The notes: generated by a model from the letters alone, not told the origin. A DNA stretch of 12,720 nt from JAFGTE01 sp043800105 (GCA_043800105.1 JAZDNJ010000054.1:1-12720); one strand, 5' to 3'. Positions 1 to 7,092 are shown, numbered from the stretch's first letter. Numbers and translations are program-made.

Positions 1-2
1 AT

Positions 3-248
3 TTGGGCGAAATCAAGGAAACACTGAATGAAACCAAGTGGTACAAGAAGCTTCAGTTTGCCCGAACGCCACAGGCCAGCTATATGAAACCCTCCGATGT
101 CGGGAATGTGATCGATGAAACGAAGAAAATCAAAGATCAACAAGATATAACACCCATGAGTCTTGTCAATATCGGCATTGAACTCGCCGGCGAAGAAACA
201 GTGACGCAAAAAGCACTCCGAAAAGTAATCGGAATTATGAAAGTTTAG
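3..248 (+). CDS. C-terminal part of an unrecognised protein (5' end cut by window edge)
   Basis: The reading frame is open from the window edge and ends at TAG. The first codon seen, TTG at position 3, is probably internal, so the start lies upstream. The visible 81 residues are soluble, mixed-charge and Lys/Glu-rich, with no membrane segment, no cysteine and no motif I recognise. It is the only plus-strand gene and converges on the sortase gene; a hairpin at 293-314 separates them. I cannot assign a function. The frame is credible because it reaches the edge unbroken, ends just before a hairpin, and no better frame competes on the other strand. Confidence 0.55.
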   Translation: MGEIKETLNETKWYKKLQFARTPQASYMKPSDVGNVIDETKKIKDQQDITPMSLVNIGIELAGEETVTQKALRKVIGIMKV

Positions 249-292
249 TAATTCAGATGACAGAGTAGGGTATTTTACTAAAACAAAGAATC

Positions 293-314
293 CCGTACAA
301 TGTATCTTGTACGG
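293..314 (-). terminator. Hairpin terminator between convergent genes
   Basis: There is a perfect 8-bp inverted repeat, CCGTACAA (293-300) and TTGTACGG (307-314), with a 6-nt loop. Beyond one mismatch the outer arms pair for about three more A/T pairs. Read on the minus strand, the stem is followed by the T-rich run GATTCTTTGTTTT, as expected for intrinsic termination of the sortase transcript, whose TAG stop is 21 nt upstream. On the plus strand the tract after the stem is only A/T-rich (AATTAATAAT), so termination of the left-edge gene is less certain. Confidence 0.6.
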
Positions 315-335
315 AATTAATAATGGCCTTTTCAG

Positions 336-1094
336 CTAACTGATGTCCTCGGCCCTTATAATGAGTCTCCGCAATGTCGTCCCTACCGGCGTGCAGGTCA
401 TCAAAGTCGAAACTTTCTTGTCATGAGGTTGCTGAAGCACATTAACATTGTCCGGTTGTACTTCAAGCTTCTCGGTTACCTTATAAGTGTATTTTTTCTG
501 ATCGTAATAAACATAATATTCGTCACCGACTTCAAGCTGGCCAAGTACGGCAAATACATCTTTAAACTGGCCCGGATCCCAGGGGTAATACGAACTGTGG
601 CCGGTGATAAACACATTGCCGATCTGTCCGGGTTTGGCCGTTCCAGGATAATGAACCACGCCCTGCTGAAGCCCTGACTGAATTTGTTTTTCAAGGTCAG
701 TCCAGTTCTCACCTTCGATATTTTCCGTGCCCATTTCCACCAGCGGCACGCTTTTTCCGAGCTTAGGGATCACCAGACGGTTATCGGTAGGAACCACGGG
801 GAAATCAAGCCACGCATAGGTTTTCTGCGTTTCCGCTTCCCCTTCCATTACAGGTAAAAGCAAATCAGGATCGACATCGGCCGCGGAAGCCGTCAGAATC
901 TGCTGTGCCTCCACATGCCCTTCGGAGTTAAGAGCATTCGCCAGAATTGATGTATAAGCCTGGTAATTCAGCGCGAAAAAGGACACGGCGAATATCATCC
1001 CGGTTACCACCAGAAATCTTATCATTTGCCAGACCTTGTCACCAATGGTGGCTTCTTCAAACGTAACAGCCTTTGCTTCAGAGATTTCTTTCAT
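336..1094 (-). CDS. Membrane-anchored sortase (class not resolved)
   Basis: Cysteine transpeptidase of the sortase family, which joins surface proteins to an acceptor after cleaving a C-terminal sorting signal. Residues about 23-43 form one N-terminal membrane anchor, followed by an Ala/Glu-rich stalk to about residue 95 and then the sortase barrel. The catalytic elements are visible: TGHS with His166, the TLMTCTP motif with Cys234, and Arg242/Arg243 in the following strand. The 252-residue length is normal. The TCTP...R pattern resembles class C/E-type enzymes, but I cannot fix the class. It has its own strong promoter (1110-1138) and a terminator after it, so it is probably monocistronic. 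No protein in the window carries a C-terminal LPxTG-like signal, so its substrates lie elsewhere. Confidence 0.9.
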   Translation of the reverse strand: MKEISEAKAVTFEEATIGDKVWQMIRFLVVTGMIFAVSFFALNYQAYTSILANALNSEGHVEAQQILTASAADVDPDLLLPVMEGEAETQKTYAWLDFPVVPTDNRLVIPKLGKSVPLVEMGTENIEGENWTDLEKQIQSGLQQGVVHYPGTAKPGQIGNVFITGHSSYYPWDPGQFKDVFAVLGQLEVGDEYYVYYDQKKYTYKVTEKLEVQPDNVNVLQQPHDKKVSTLMTCTPVGTTLRRLIIRAEDIS

Positions 1095-1109
1095 AATTAC
1101 AGTCTTTTC

Positions 1110-1138
1110 ATTATACCAAATTTGTGGCTTATTTTCAA
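1110..1138 (-). promoter_or_regulatory. Sigma70-type promoter of the sortase gene
   Basis: Minus strand: -35 TTGAAA (1138-1133), a 17-nt spacer, and -10 TATAAT (1115-1110) preceded by TGG, which makes an extended -10. The -10 is a perfect consensus. Transcription would begin near 1103, leaving a leader of only about 9 nt before the ATG at 1094, with no Shine-Dalgarno sequence. Confidence 0.75.
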
Positions 1139-1171
1139 TGAATATAACAGGTCAAAAGGATAACACCAAAA

Positions 1172-1196
1172 GCGTATTCTGTCAACAAGAATATGC
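1172..1196 (-). terminator. Possible weak terminator after metG
   Basis: On the minus strand, 23 nt after the metG stop, GCATATTCT pairs with AGAATACGC (one A-C mismatch in 9) around a 7-nt loop, followed by TTTTGG. The stem is A/T-rich and the U-tract only four long, so termination would be leaky. It fits its position between the metG stop and the sortase promoter. Confidence 0.35.
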
Positions 1197-1219
1197 CGTT
1201 GAACACCACTCTCTCAGTA

Positions 1220-2740
1220 TTATGATTCTATTCTTGGAAAAATAATCTCTGCCTCCCCTAATCCTTTCCACTCAGTCATCACACCCCAGCCATCCTCCTT
1301 CTTACGATCAATTGCGAGTGGCAGGCCAAGCTGTTTTCGTATTTTTTGGCTTGTTTCCGGAATAAACGGGCTGATCAGAATGCTGATATGCCGTAATACC
1401 TCAAGCAGGTTACTCAAAACCGCCCTCCCCTTCTCTGGGTCCTCCCGAAGAAGGCTCCAGGGCTTTTCTTCCTCCATCATTTTATTGGCGAAATCGACGA
1501 GGCGCCACACGTGAAAAATGGCTTCGTGAACGTTAAAATGATCCATATCTTCCACGTATTTCTTCCAGGTCTCATCTACTTTCTTTTTATAAAGTTCAAA
1601 ATGACGGTCAAAAGCAAATTCGCGAATCTGATTCCTGGTGATCAGAGTATGTACACGGTTGAGCAGATTGCCAAGATTATTGGCCAGATCTGAGTTATAG
1701 CGTTCCACAAAAAGCTGGTCGCTGAAGTCCCCGTCGCGTCCGATTGGAATTTCACGCAAAAGATAATAACGCAGAGCGTCCGTGCCGTATTTCTCAGCCA
1801 TCGTTACAGGATCGACAACGTTCCCCAGGGTTTTGCTCATTTTTTCACCATTGTGCGTAATAAAACCGTGAATAAGGATCGACTTAGGCAGTGGCACGCC
1901 CGCGGAAAGCAGCATCCCGATCCAGATGCCCGCGTGAAAGCGGACTATATCCTTGCCGATCACATGAACATCGGCGGGCCAGTATTTCTTATACAAAGCA
2001 CCCTCATCCGCGTAACCAAGGGCCGAAATATAGTTAGTCAAAGCGTCACACCACACATACATCACCTGTGATTCGTCATCCGGCACATCCACCCCCCATG
2101 GCAGAACATCGCGCGGACGGCTGAAACTGACATCGTGCAGACCTTCTTTAGCGACATTCAGAAATTCGGTTTGGCGGTTTTCCGGCAGCAGCTTAAGGGC
2201 GCCCTTCTCAATCAGTTCAACAATCCGGTCGCTGTATTCTGAAAGTCTGAAAAAGTAGTTCTGCTCTTTCAGGGGCGCAGGCGGCCGCTTGTGAATCGGG
2301 CAGTTACCGTCCTGAAGTTCGGTTTCCTTCATGAAGGTTTCGCATCCTTCGCAGTAAAGACCTTCATATTCCTTCTTATATATATCATTTTTCTCCACCA
2401 GTTTTTTCCATAGTTTTTGGCAGGCCGGCCAGTGGCGCTCGCGGTCGGTTGTCTGAATAAAGTCATCATAAGAAAGTTTCAGAATATCTTTGAGCGCTTT
2501 GAAATGCGCCGAGTTTTCAGCCACCAGCGCCTGAGTTTCCACACCCTTCTTTTTAGCCGTATTGACTATCTTCACCCCATGCTCATCGGTGCCGGTAAGA
2601 AAATATGTATCAAACCCCATCAGGCGCCTGTACCGCGCGATAGCGTCCGCCTGAATAAACTCCAGCGCGTGACCGAGGTGAGGAGGGGCGTTCACATAAG
2701 CGATTGCGGTGGTGATGTAAAACTTTTTCCGGGAAGGCAT
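1220..2740 (-). CDS. metG: Methionyl-tRNA synthetase
   Basis: Class I aminoacyl-tRNA synthetase that charges tRNA-Met with methionine, including the initiator tRNA. Residues 21-24 HLGH are the HIGH signature and residues 300-304 KMSKT the KMSKS loop. The connective peptide carries a single zinc knuckle, Cys130/Cys133 with Cys147/His150, the arrangement found in the Thermus-type enzyme. The C-terminal half from about 310 is the helical anticodon-binding domain. At 506 residues it lacks the C-terminal tRNA-binding (EMAP/Trbp111-like) extension of longer bacterial forms. Its ATG directly abuts the TAA of the upstream pilin-like gene P5 and is in the same frame, so it is probably translationally coupled and co-transcribed with the five-gene membrane-protein operon. 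No Shine-Dalgarno sequence is seen. Confidence 0.97.
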   Translation of the reverse strand: MPSRKKFYITTAIAYVNAPPHLGHALEFIQADAIARYRRLMGFDTYFLTGTDEHGVKIVNTAKKKGVETQALVAENSAHFKALKDILKLSYDDFIQTTDRERHWPACQKLWKKLVEKNDIYKKEYEGLYCEGCETFMKETELQDGNCPIHKRPPAPLKEQNYFFRLSEYSDRIVELIEKGALKLLPENRQTEFLNVAKEGLHDVSFSRPRDVLPWGVDVPDDESQVMYVWCDALTNYISALGYADEGALYKKYWPADVHVIGKDIVRFHAGIWIGMLLSAGVPLPKSILIHGFITHNGEKMSKTLGNVVDPVTMAEKYGTDALRYYLLREIPIGRDGDFSDQLFVERYNSDLANNLGNLLNRVHTLITRNQIREFAFDRHFELYKKKVDETWKKYVEDMDHFNVHEAIFHVWRLVDFANKMMEEEKPWSLLREDPEKGRAVLSNLLEVLRHISILISPFIPETSQKIRKQLGLPLAIDRKKEDGWGVMTEWKGLGEAEIIFPRIES

Positions 2741-3133
2741 TTAAGTAGTGGCTCTGAAAATAAGATTGATAATATTAGTTACCAGCGCGTAAGCCAGAAT
2801 GACGATAGCCAGACCAAAAGCGGCATTCTTGATAATTCCGGTTGCTTTCTCCTTTTGTTCGGAATCACCCGCCGAGGTCACCAAGCGGATACCGCCCCAA
2901 ATCAGCATCAGAACGGCAACGGATCCGGAGGCGAACAAAATCAGGTTGACCAGAAAGTTGATGGCATTTACCACCTTATTCTCGGCGGAAACCGCTCCTG
3001 TCTGTCCGCCGGGCAGGTTCTCGGGCCGGTAGACATTTTCCCTGAAATCTTCAAGCGTCAGGCCAAAGGCCGAAGCAACGGTCAGCGGGAAGAGTAGCAT
3101 CACACCGAAGATGTAATAAAAACAACGCTTCAT
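2741..3133 (-). CDS. P5: VirB2/TrbC-like two-helix pilin-type protein
   Basis: Small secreted or membrane protein of 130 residues. It has a signal peptide (basic MKR start, hydrophobic to about 22, AFG-type cleavage region), then about 38 exposed residues. Two hydrophobic helices (about 62-86 and 101-125) flank a charged loop, TSAGDSEQKEKA. This topology matches the VirB2/TrbC-like pilin superfamily, whose members assemble into type IV secretion or conjugative pili; the assignment rests on topology and loop motif, not a search. It is the last of five similar genes. Its ATG lies 3 nt after the TGA of P4, and its TAA abuts the metG ATG. Confidence 0.7.
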   Translation of the reverse strand: MKRCFYYIFGVMLLFPLTVASAFGLTLEDFRENVYRPENLPGGQTGAVSAENKVVNAINFLVNLILFASGSVAVLMLIWGGIRLVTSAGDSEQKEKATGIIKNAAFGLAIVILAYALVTNIINLIFRATT

Positions 3134-3136
3134 AAA

Positions 3137-3865
3137 TCAGATAAATCGGAAGAAATCAATATCGGTGACACCTTTAACGATTGCAAATGCCAGGGCTACA
3201 ACGGCGAAACCGATCAGGGAATAATATAGCATGGATTTTGCTTTGGTTAACCTTTCGTCATCCCCCTGGGATATAATAAACATCACCCCCGAAACCGTCA
3301 AAGCCACAAAGACCCCGACCCAGGCAAAGCGGAACAGCTGACGGATGATCTGCGGAATAAAGTCGGTCACGATATCACCGGATGGCACAGTACCAGGTCT
3401 GTCCGGGGCGATCATAATACGGCGGACAGCTCCGATAGCCGAATTGGCCGCGTCCTGCGAGCCCGAAAAACTGTCATCAGGGGTAATGTAAGGCAGGGCG
3501 CCGGCATCAGCCTTATGAACACTGATATGACTATCGGCCTCCAGTTCAGTAAATTCATCAGCCCGGTCCTTGGCGGTATCTAAGGCATCAAGAGCGCTGT
3601 CACGGCGATTGCTGGTTTTTGAAAGGGCGCTTACCTGGGTATTAAGGTTCTCGATAGCCGCCTTTACATCGAACTGGTTGCTTTCCATGGACTCAATAAG
3701 GGCATCAACTTCATTTTCGGCGCGGTCCCCTGCGTTTCCTGCGCCCATGGCCGCAAGTTCCTGAGTATAAGAGCTGATTGCATCATCACGATTCAGGGCC
3801 AGGACCTGACTAAGACCCGTAAAAAAAACAGCTAAAGCGAGCAATATTCGGGCGGTTTTTTTCAT
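3137..3865 (-). CDS. P4: pilin-type hairpin protein with long helical ectodomain
   Basis: A 242-residue protein. It has a signal peptide (MKKT start, hydrophobic to about 22, cleavage near VLA/LNR), then a long acidic Ala/Asp/Glu-rich region (about 25-115) that looks helical and probably coiled-coil, and a Pro/Gly/Ser-rich linker to about 165. The family hairpin is at the C-terminus: helix about 177-199, loop SQGDDERLTKAK, helix about 212-231. There are no cysteines. The hairpin resembles P1, P3 and P5, but the roughly 150-residue ectodomain is unique in the window and could be a stalk or contact surface. The TGA stop is followed by TTT and then the ATG of P5 in the same frame. Function is inferred only from the family. 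Confidence 0.65.
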   Translation of the reverse strand: MKKTARILLALAVFFTGLSQVLALNRDDAISSYTQELAAMGAGNAGDRAENEVDALIESMESNQFDVKAAIENLNTQVSALSKTSNRRDSALDALDTAKDRADEFTELEADSHISVHKADAGALPYITPDDSFSGSQDAANSAIGAVRRIMIAPDRPGTVPSGDIVTDFIPQIIRQLFRFAWVGVFVALTVSGVMFIISQGDDERLTKAKSMLYYSLIGFAVVALAFAIVKGVTDIDFFRFI

Positions 3866-3875
3866 GGGAATAACA

Positions 3876-4244
3876 TTAAGAAATTCTGATACTGGTTACA
3901 ATCGCCACAATGCCGTAAGCCGTCAAAGCCAGCACCAGGCCTATCAGGGCATAGAGCAGAGTGCGTTTGGCACGGTCATGTTTTTCCGTATCGCCGTAGG
4001 CCGTTAAATACATGTAACCTCCCGCGATCAGGGCTAACACCGCAAGGCCGATAGCCAGGTTGATTGCCCAGCTGATCAGAAAAGGGATAATCTTAACAAA
4101 AAGCACGCTGGACTGAATGTCGGATCCCTCCACTCCCGCTCCCGGCAGAATACCTGTACCGGCAGGCTTGGAAATAATCGCGTCACCGCTTGTAGGCGGA
4201 GCCCCGAGTGCCGTGGGAATCATACGCGTTAAGAAGGTCATCAT
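3876..4244 (-). CDS. P3: VirB2/TrbC-like two-helix pilin-type protein
   Basis: From the ATG at 4244 it is 122 residues: a short N-terminal hydrophobic stretch ending at ALGA, a Gly/Pro-rich exposed segment, helix about 55-80, loop TAYGDTEKHDRAK and helix about 95-118. Two start choices exist. I chose 4244 because it falls 8 nt after the P2 TAA, with the A/T-only spacing seen before its neighbours. An ATG at 4310 would give 144 residues and a better hydrophobic signal segment, but would overlap P2 by 58 nt. An adjacent ATG at 4241 is also possible. It ends 10 nt before P4. Confidence 0.65.
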   Translation of the reverse strand: MMTFLTRMIPTALGAPPTSGDAIISKPAGTGILPGAGVEGSDIQSSVLFVKIIPFLISWAINLAIGLAVLALIAGGYMYLTAYGDTEKHDRAKRTLLYALIGLVLALTAYGIVAIVTSIRIS

Positions 4245-4252
4245 AAATAAAG

Positions 4253-4978
4253 TTAAAATGTGAAGAAGGTGGGGTTGATTGTGTAAAGAATAAGCGAGGC
4301 TGTGAACCATAAGATCATACCGACCAGCGCCTTTATAATCATATTCTTGCCCTCCGTGTATTTGTCGGAACCGGCGGAAGTGGACATGCGGATACCGCCG
4401 ATAATGGCCACCAGAACCACAAAACCGACTATCAGTCCCGACAGAAAATTATAAACCAGGCCCAGGTAATTATATACAATACCGAATGGCCCCTGAGTTT
4501 CTTTTCCCTCCTCGTAGGCCAAAATTGCCTGAAAAGGACCCTGTATATCGCCGACAATAGCTTCCCCACGCCAAAGGGTAGTTTCACAAAGCACTGTCTT
4601 ACTGGGGCATTTATTAGCTTTAGCCTTCTGTGCCGCCTGCTCTTTTGAGTCACCCGGCGCACCTGCATTAGGATTAGGCGAACAACTCACTTTAAAAAGA
4701 TCATATCCGGGTTTACCGCCAATTGGTTCCTGCAGGAAAAGACAATTAAAAGGGGTATTGCCGCATGGGCTTTCTTCCGGCGTGCCTGAACCGCATTCCG
4801 ACGGAGAGCTTGCGCATTGGGGGAATCCCAGCGCCTTCGCGTTCGCGCAGCGGCTTTTAAAACCCGCTTCAGCGGGACTTTTGGGCTCGGTTTCGGAAGG
4901 ACTGCCATACGCAACCGCCTGGACAAGCAGAATAGTTATAAGCGCAAGACCTGATTTTTTTAAAAAAGACTTAACCAT
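4253..4978 (-). CDS. P2: pilin-type hairpin protein with Cys-rich ectodomain
   Basis: A 241-residue protein. It has a signal peptide (lysines in the first 8 residues, hydrophobic 10-23, cleavage near AYG/SPS), then an exposed domain of about 150 residues with eight cysteines (44, 55, 62, 72, 79, 99, 124, 131) that could form four disulfides outside the membrane. The C-terminal hairpin follows: helix about 176-198, loop TSAGSDKYTEGKN (one residue shorter than in the paralogues), helix about 214-233. Its ATG overlaps the P1 stop by 8 nt, indicating translational coupling. The Cys-rich ectodomain has no counterpart in the other four proteins, and I do not recognise its fold. Confidence 0.65.
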   Translation of the reverse strand: MVKSFLKKSGLALITILLVQAVAYGSPSETEPKSPAEAGFKSRCANAKALGFPQCASSPSECGSGTPEESPCGNTPFNCLFLQEPIGGKPGYDLFKVSCSPNPNAGAPGDSKEQAAQKAKANKCPSKTVLCETTLWRGEAIVGDIQGPFQAILAYEEGKETQGPFGIVYNYLGLVYNFLSGLIVGFVVLVAIIGGIRMSTSAGSDKYTEGKNMIIKALVGMILWFTASLILYTINPTFFTF

Positions 4979-5411
4979 AAATACTGGTAATAAGAAGCTG
5001 AACCAGCGCCACTAAGATATAAGCAAGCAAAGTAATCGTTAAGCCGATAAGGGAATTTTTGGCAAAGCCTTTTCCCTTATTATACATATTCTCGTCTCCG
5101 CCCGAAGCAAGCATCATAAAGCCGCCCACGGAAAGCATAAGGACAGCCAGTGACCCGATAACCGCGGCCAGAAAACCGATGATCTTCTCAAAAAAATAAT
5201 TGATACCCTGACGTATCCAGCTCTGCCTTGTGGTGCCTGTAATGCCTTCATGAGTTATGGCGCTCAGGTCGAACATAAAGCTGGGATCATCAATGGTTTC
5301 TCCCGGTTCAGGGTTCGCGGCATAGGTAACAGGTGCCTGTGACAAAAAACCCACAGGCATTGCCTGAAGTCCGATTACAAGCACCAAAACGATCATTATA
5401 TTTTTAAGCAT
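4971..5411 (-). CDS. P1: VirB2/TrbC-like two-helix pilin-type protein, first gene of the array
   Basis: A 146-residue protein. It has a signal peptide (MLKN start, long hydrophobic core, cleavage near YAA/NPE at about 32), an exposed segment to about 75, then the hairpin: helix about 78-102, loop ASGGDENMYNKGKGFAK, helix about 119-141. This is the classical VirB2/TrbC-like layout. It opens the five-gene run, 66 nt after the rmuC stop. A candidate promoter overlaps the end of rmuC (5466-5494). The leader just before the ATG is almost all A and T, without a Shine-Dalgarno sequence. No VirB4-like ATPase or other secretion component lies in the window. Confidence 0.7.
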   Translation of the reverse strand: MLKNIMIVLVLVIGLQAMPVGFLSQAPVTYAANPEPGETIDDPSFMFDLSAITHEGITGTTRQSWIRQGINYFFEKIIGFLAAVIGSLAVLMLSVGGFMMLASGGDENMYNKGKGFAKNSLIGLTITLLAYILVALVQLLITSIYG

Positions 5412-5465
5412 GTATTTTTATTTTTTAGCGATCTGCAGTAACTTCAGAATAGACAAATCGTGCTA

Positions 5466-5494
5466 ATTCTATCAAAACTACTCGCTTTGGGCAA
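5466..5494 (-). promoter_or_regulatory. Candidate promoter of the pilin-like/metG operon
   Basis: Minus strand: -35 TTGCCC (5494-5489), a 17-nt spacer, and -10 TAGAAT (5471-5466), preceded by TGA, which creates an extended -10. The -35 lies inside the last codons of rmuC. The predicted start near 5459 gives a leader of about 48 nt before P1, the longest in the window. Confidence 0.5.
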
Positions 5495-6635
5495 TCATTC
5501 TTTTAACTGGTTCACCGAGCTTCAGCTTAAGCTCGCCACTGGGCTCCTCAAAACTCCCGGGGCGGTCGATTACGGGAATATCGGCCCCAATCGATATTTC
5601 ACCCTCGGTAATCCGGATCACGTCCTTATCGATTTTACCGTACTCTTTACCCGCGTTGTTGTACGCATTCACGGTTGTGGACAGGTGACTTCCCACCTTA
5701 TTCATGTGGTCCTGATAGGCGTTTAGATGGCGGCCGAGCTCCCCTACCCTTTTCTGGATCTCGACAGCCTGCTTTTCAATCGTAAGGGCCTTAAGCGCCT
5801 GCATAACTGTTTGCAGATAAGCGTAAAAAGTCATTGGACTAACAAGAATCACGTGCCTTTTAAAGGCGTATTCAATCAGATCATGCGTGTTGATGTCCAG
5901 CGTGCCTATTTTTTGGCTGAGCAAATTGTAAAACACCCCATCGGCCGGAATAAACATAAAGGCAAAATCAGTGGTGTCTTCATCAAGCCGCACGTACTTG
6001 CTGGTTTCGTCGATACGCTTCTTTAAATCCGACTTAAATTCTTTTTCGAGTTTTTCTCTCTGAGCTTCGGACTTTTCTTCCATCATGGCATTGTAATTTT
6101 CCAGCGAAAACTTTGCATCCACCGGAATCACCTTGTCGCGCACAAAAATCACCGCGTCCACCACCTCGCCGTTCTTAAACCCGTACTGCATCTTAAAATG
6201 CGAAGGCGGAAGCTGGTTGGAAAGCAGATTCTCCAGAAAAAACTCACCCAGAATCCCTCGTTGTTTGGGGTTTTTAAGGATGTTTTCCAGACTCTTCATC
6301 TGATCCGCGAAACCAAGGACCTGCTTACTGGTGGCCTCCATCTTGGTCAGGCTCTCGGCGACAGCCTTACTGCCGTCCTGAACATCTTTTACCATTTTCA
6401 CCGTGGTGGCGAATTGCTTTTGCAGTGACTCGGAAAGAACGTCACGGCTTTTATTGAGTTGCTCATTAAGTGACCTGTCCTGAGCCTGAATCCCCTTCTG
6501 AATTTCAAATAGGTGCTTCTGCAGCAAGTCTATGGCATGATCTTCTTTCGGTTTTTCAAGACGTTGAAGAATCCTGTAGCCGATGTAGGCGATAGCGCCG
6601 AGGCCGATGATGAGCAGGAATGTATTGATGTTCAT
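5478..6635 (-). CDS. rmuC: RmuC family DNA recombination protein
   Basis: RmuC-family protein of 385 residues. In E. coli the family limits recombination between inverted repeats and is predicted to be a nuclease. An N-terminal membrane helix (about 4-20) is followed by a long coiled coil (about 30-115). The conserved RmuC core then begins with RGILGEF (Gly130-Glu131), followed by EVVDAVI (Asp160) and PVDAKF (Asp173-Ala-Lys175), which together form a PD-(D/E)XK-type nuclease signature. It is shorter than the roughly 475-residue E. coli protein, mainly outside the core. It has its own promoter (6682-6710). The pilin-like operon begins 66 nt downstream, with no clear terminator between. Confidence 0.92.
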   Translation of the reverse strand: MNINTFLLIIGLGAIAYIGYRILQRLEKPKEDHAIDLLQKHLFEIQKGIQAQDRSLNEQLNKSRDVLSESLQKQFATTVKMVKDVQDGSKAVAESLTKMEATSKQVLGFADQMKSLENILKNPKQRGILGEFFLENLLSNQLPPSHFKMQYGFKNGEVVDAVIFVRDKVIPVDAKFSLENYNAMMEEKSEAQREKLEKEFKSDLKKRIDETSKYVRLDEDTTDFAFMFIPADGVFYNLLSQKIGTLDINTHDLIEYAFKRHVILVSPMTFYAYLQTVMQALKALTIEKQAVEIQKRVGELGRHLNAYQDHMNKVGSHLSTTVNAYNNAGKEYGKIDKDVIRITEGEISIGADIPVIDRPGSFEEPSGELKLKLGEPVKRMIAQSE

Positions 6636-6681
6636 AGATTTTTAATTTAGCACAAATACGAGATGAATTCATTATAAACTC

Positions 6682-6710
6682 ATTGTAGTGAACATATGTT
6701 TACCTGTCAA
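6682..6710 (-). promoter_or_regulatory. Sigma70-type promoter of rmuC
   Basis: Minus strand: -35 TTGACA (6710-6705, perfect consensus), a 17-nt spacer, and -10 TACAAT (6687-6682). The -35 begins just past the stop of the upstream gene (6715). Transcription would start near 6675, giving a leader of about 40 nt. A second TATAAT lies downstream at 6677-6672 but has no -35 at a suitable distance. Confidence 0.7.
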
Positions 6711-6714
6711 ATGA

Positions 6715-7065
6715 TTAGGACTTGCCCAGTGCCTGGTTGACATCTTCTCTTGCCCCATCAATCACACCAAGCTGTTCCTTTATCAGTTCGAAATCAGACG
6801 GCCCCAGCATCTCTTTCCACAAATCAAGAATCCTCAGAATGGCGGCCCTGTCGGAAACCCGTCCTTCAAGATAGTACTGACCCGCTGACTGGTCCCAACT
6901 AAGCGTACGGCTGGTTTCCCCTTCGGTGTTGGTATAACTGAAAACAGCACGCACCAACCGGCGCTGAGAATCCTCCCTCAGTTCAATTCGGTCCAGACGC
7001 CTTGGTATGTCACCGCTCCACTTCTCAGCTTCTTCCGGAATTGGCCTGATATCAATGCTACTCAT
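6715..7065 (-). CDS. Small soluble protein of unknown function
   Basis: A 116-residue protein that I do not recognise. It has no signal peptide, membrane segment or cysteine. Residues about 20-65 alternate polar and hydrophobic residues like several beta-strands, with Arg-rich stretches and the pattern RTLSWD. Residues about 70-110 look helical, with an LDLWKEML segment. It has a good promoter of its own (7093-7120) and stands 79 nt before rmuC, which also has its own promoter, so the two need not be linked. The strong promoter in the right place and the absence of a competing frame support a real gene. Confidence 0.7.
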   Translation of the reverse strand: MSSIDIRPIPEEAEKWSGDIPRRLDRIELREDSQRRLVRAVFSYTNTEGETSRTLSWDQSAGQYYLEGRVSDRAAILRILDLWKEMLGPSDFELIKEQLGVIDGAREDVNQALGKS

Positions 7066-7092
7066 GACAGGGCTTAAGGAAATATGGAGAAT

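Noticed and set aside
2417..3097. 226-codon open frame on the plus strand across metG and P5
   Set aside because: It lies antisense to two clearly recognisable genes, its product has no recognisable fold or domain, and it crosses their junction. It is a shadow of their codon usage.
3131..3139. Use of TGA as a sense codon (glycine code of some Patescibacteria), which would fuse P4 to P5
   Set aside because: Long genes such as the nearly 900-codon helicase, metG and rmuC contain no in-frame TGA, and TGA sits at natural gene ends (P4 and the zinc-ribbon protein). The standard bacterial code fits.
6672..6677. Second TATAAT upstream of rmuC as an additional promoter
   Set aside because: No acceptable -35 lies 16-18 nt away. 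The TTGACA/TACAAT pair just upstream is much better.
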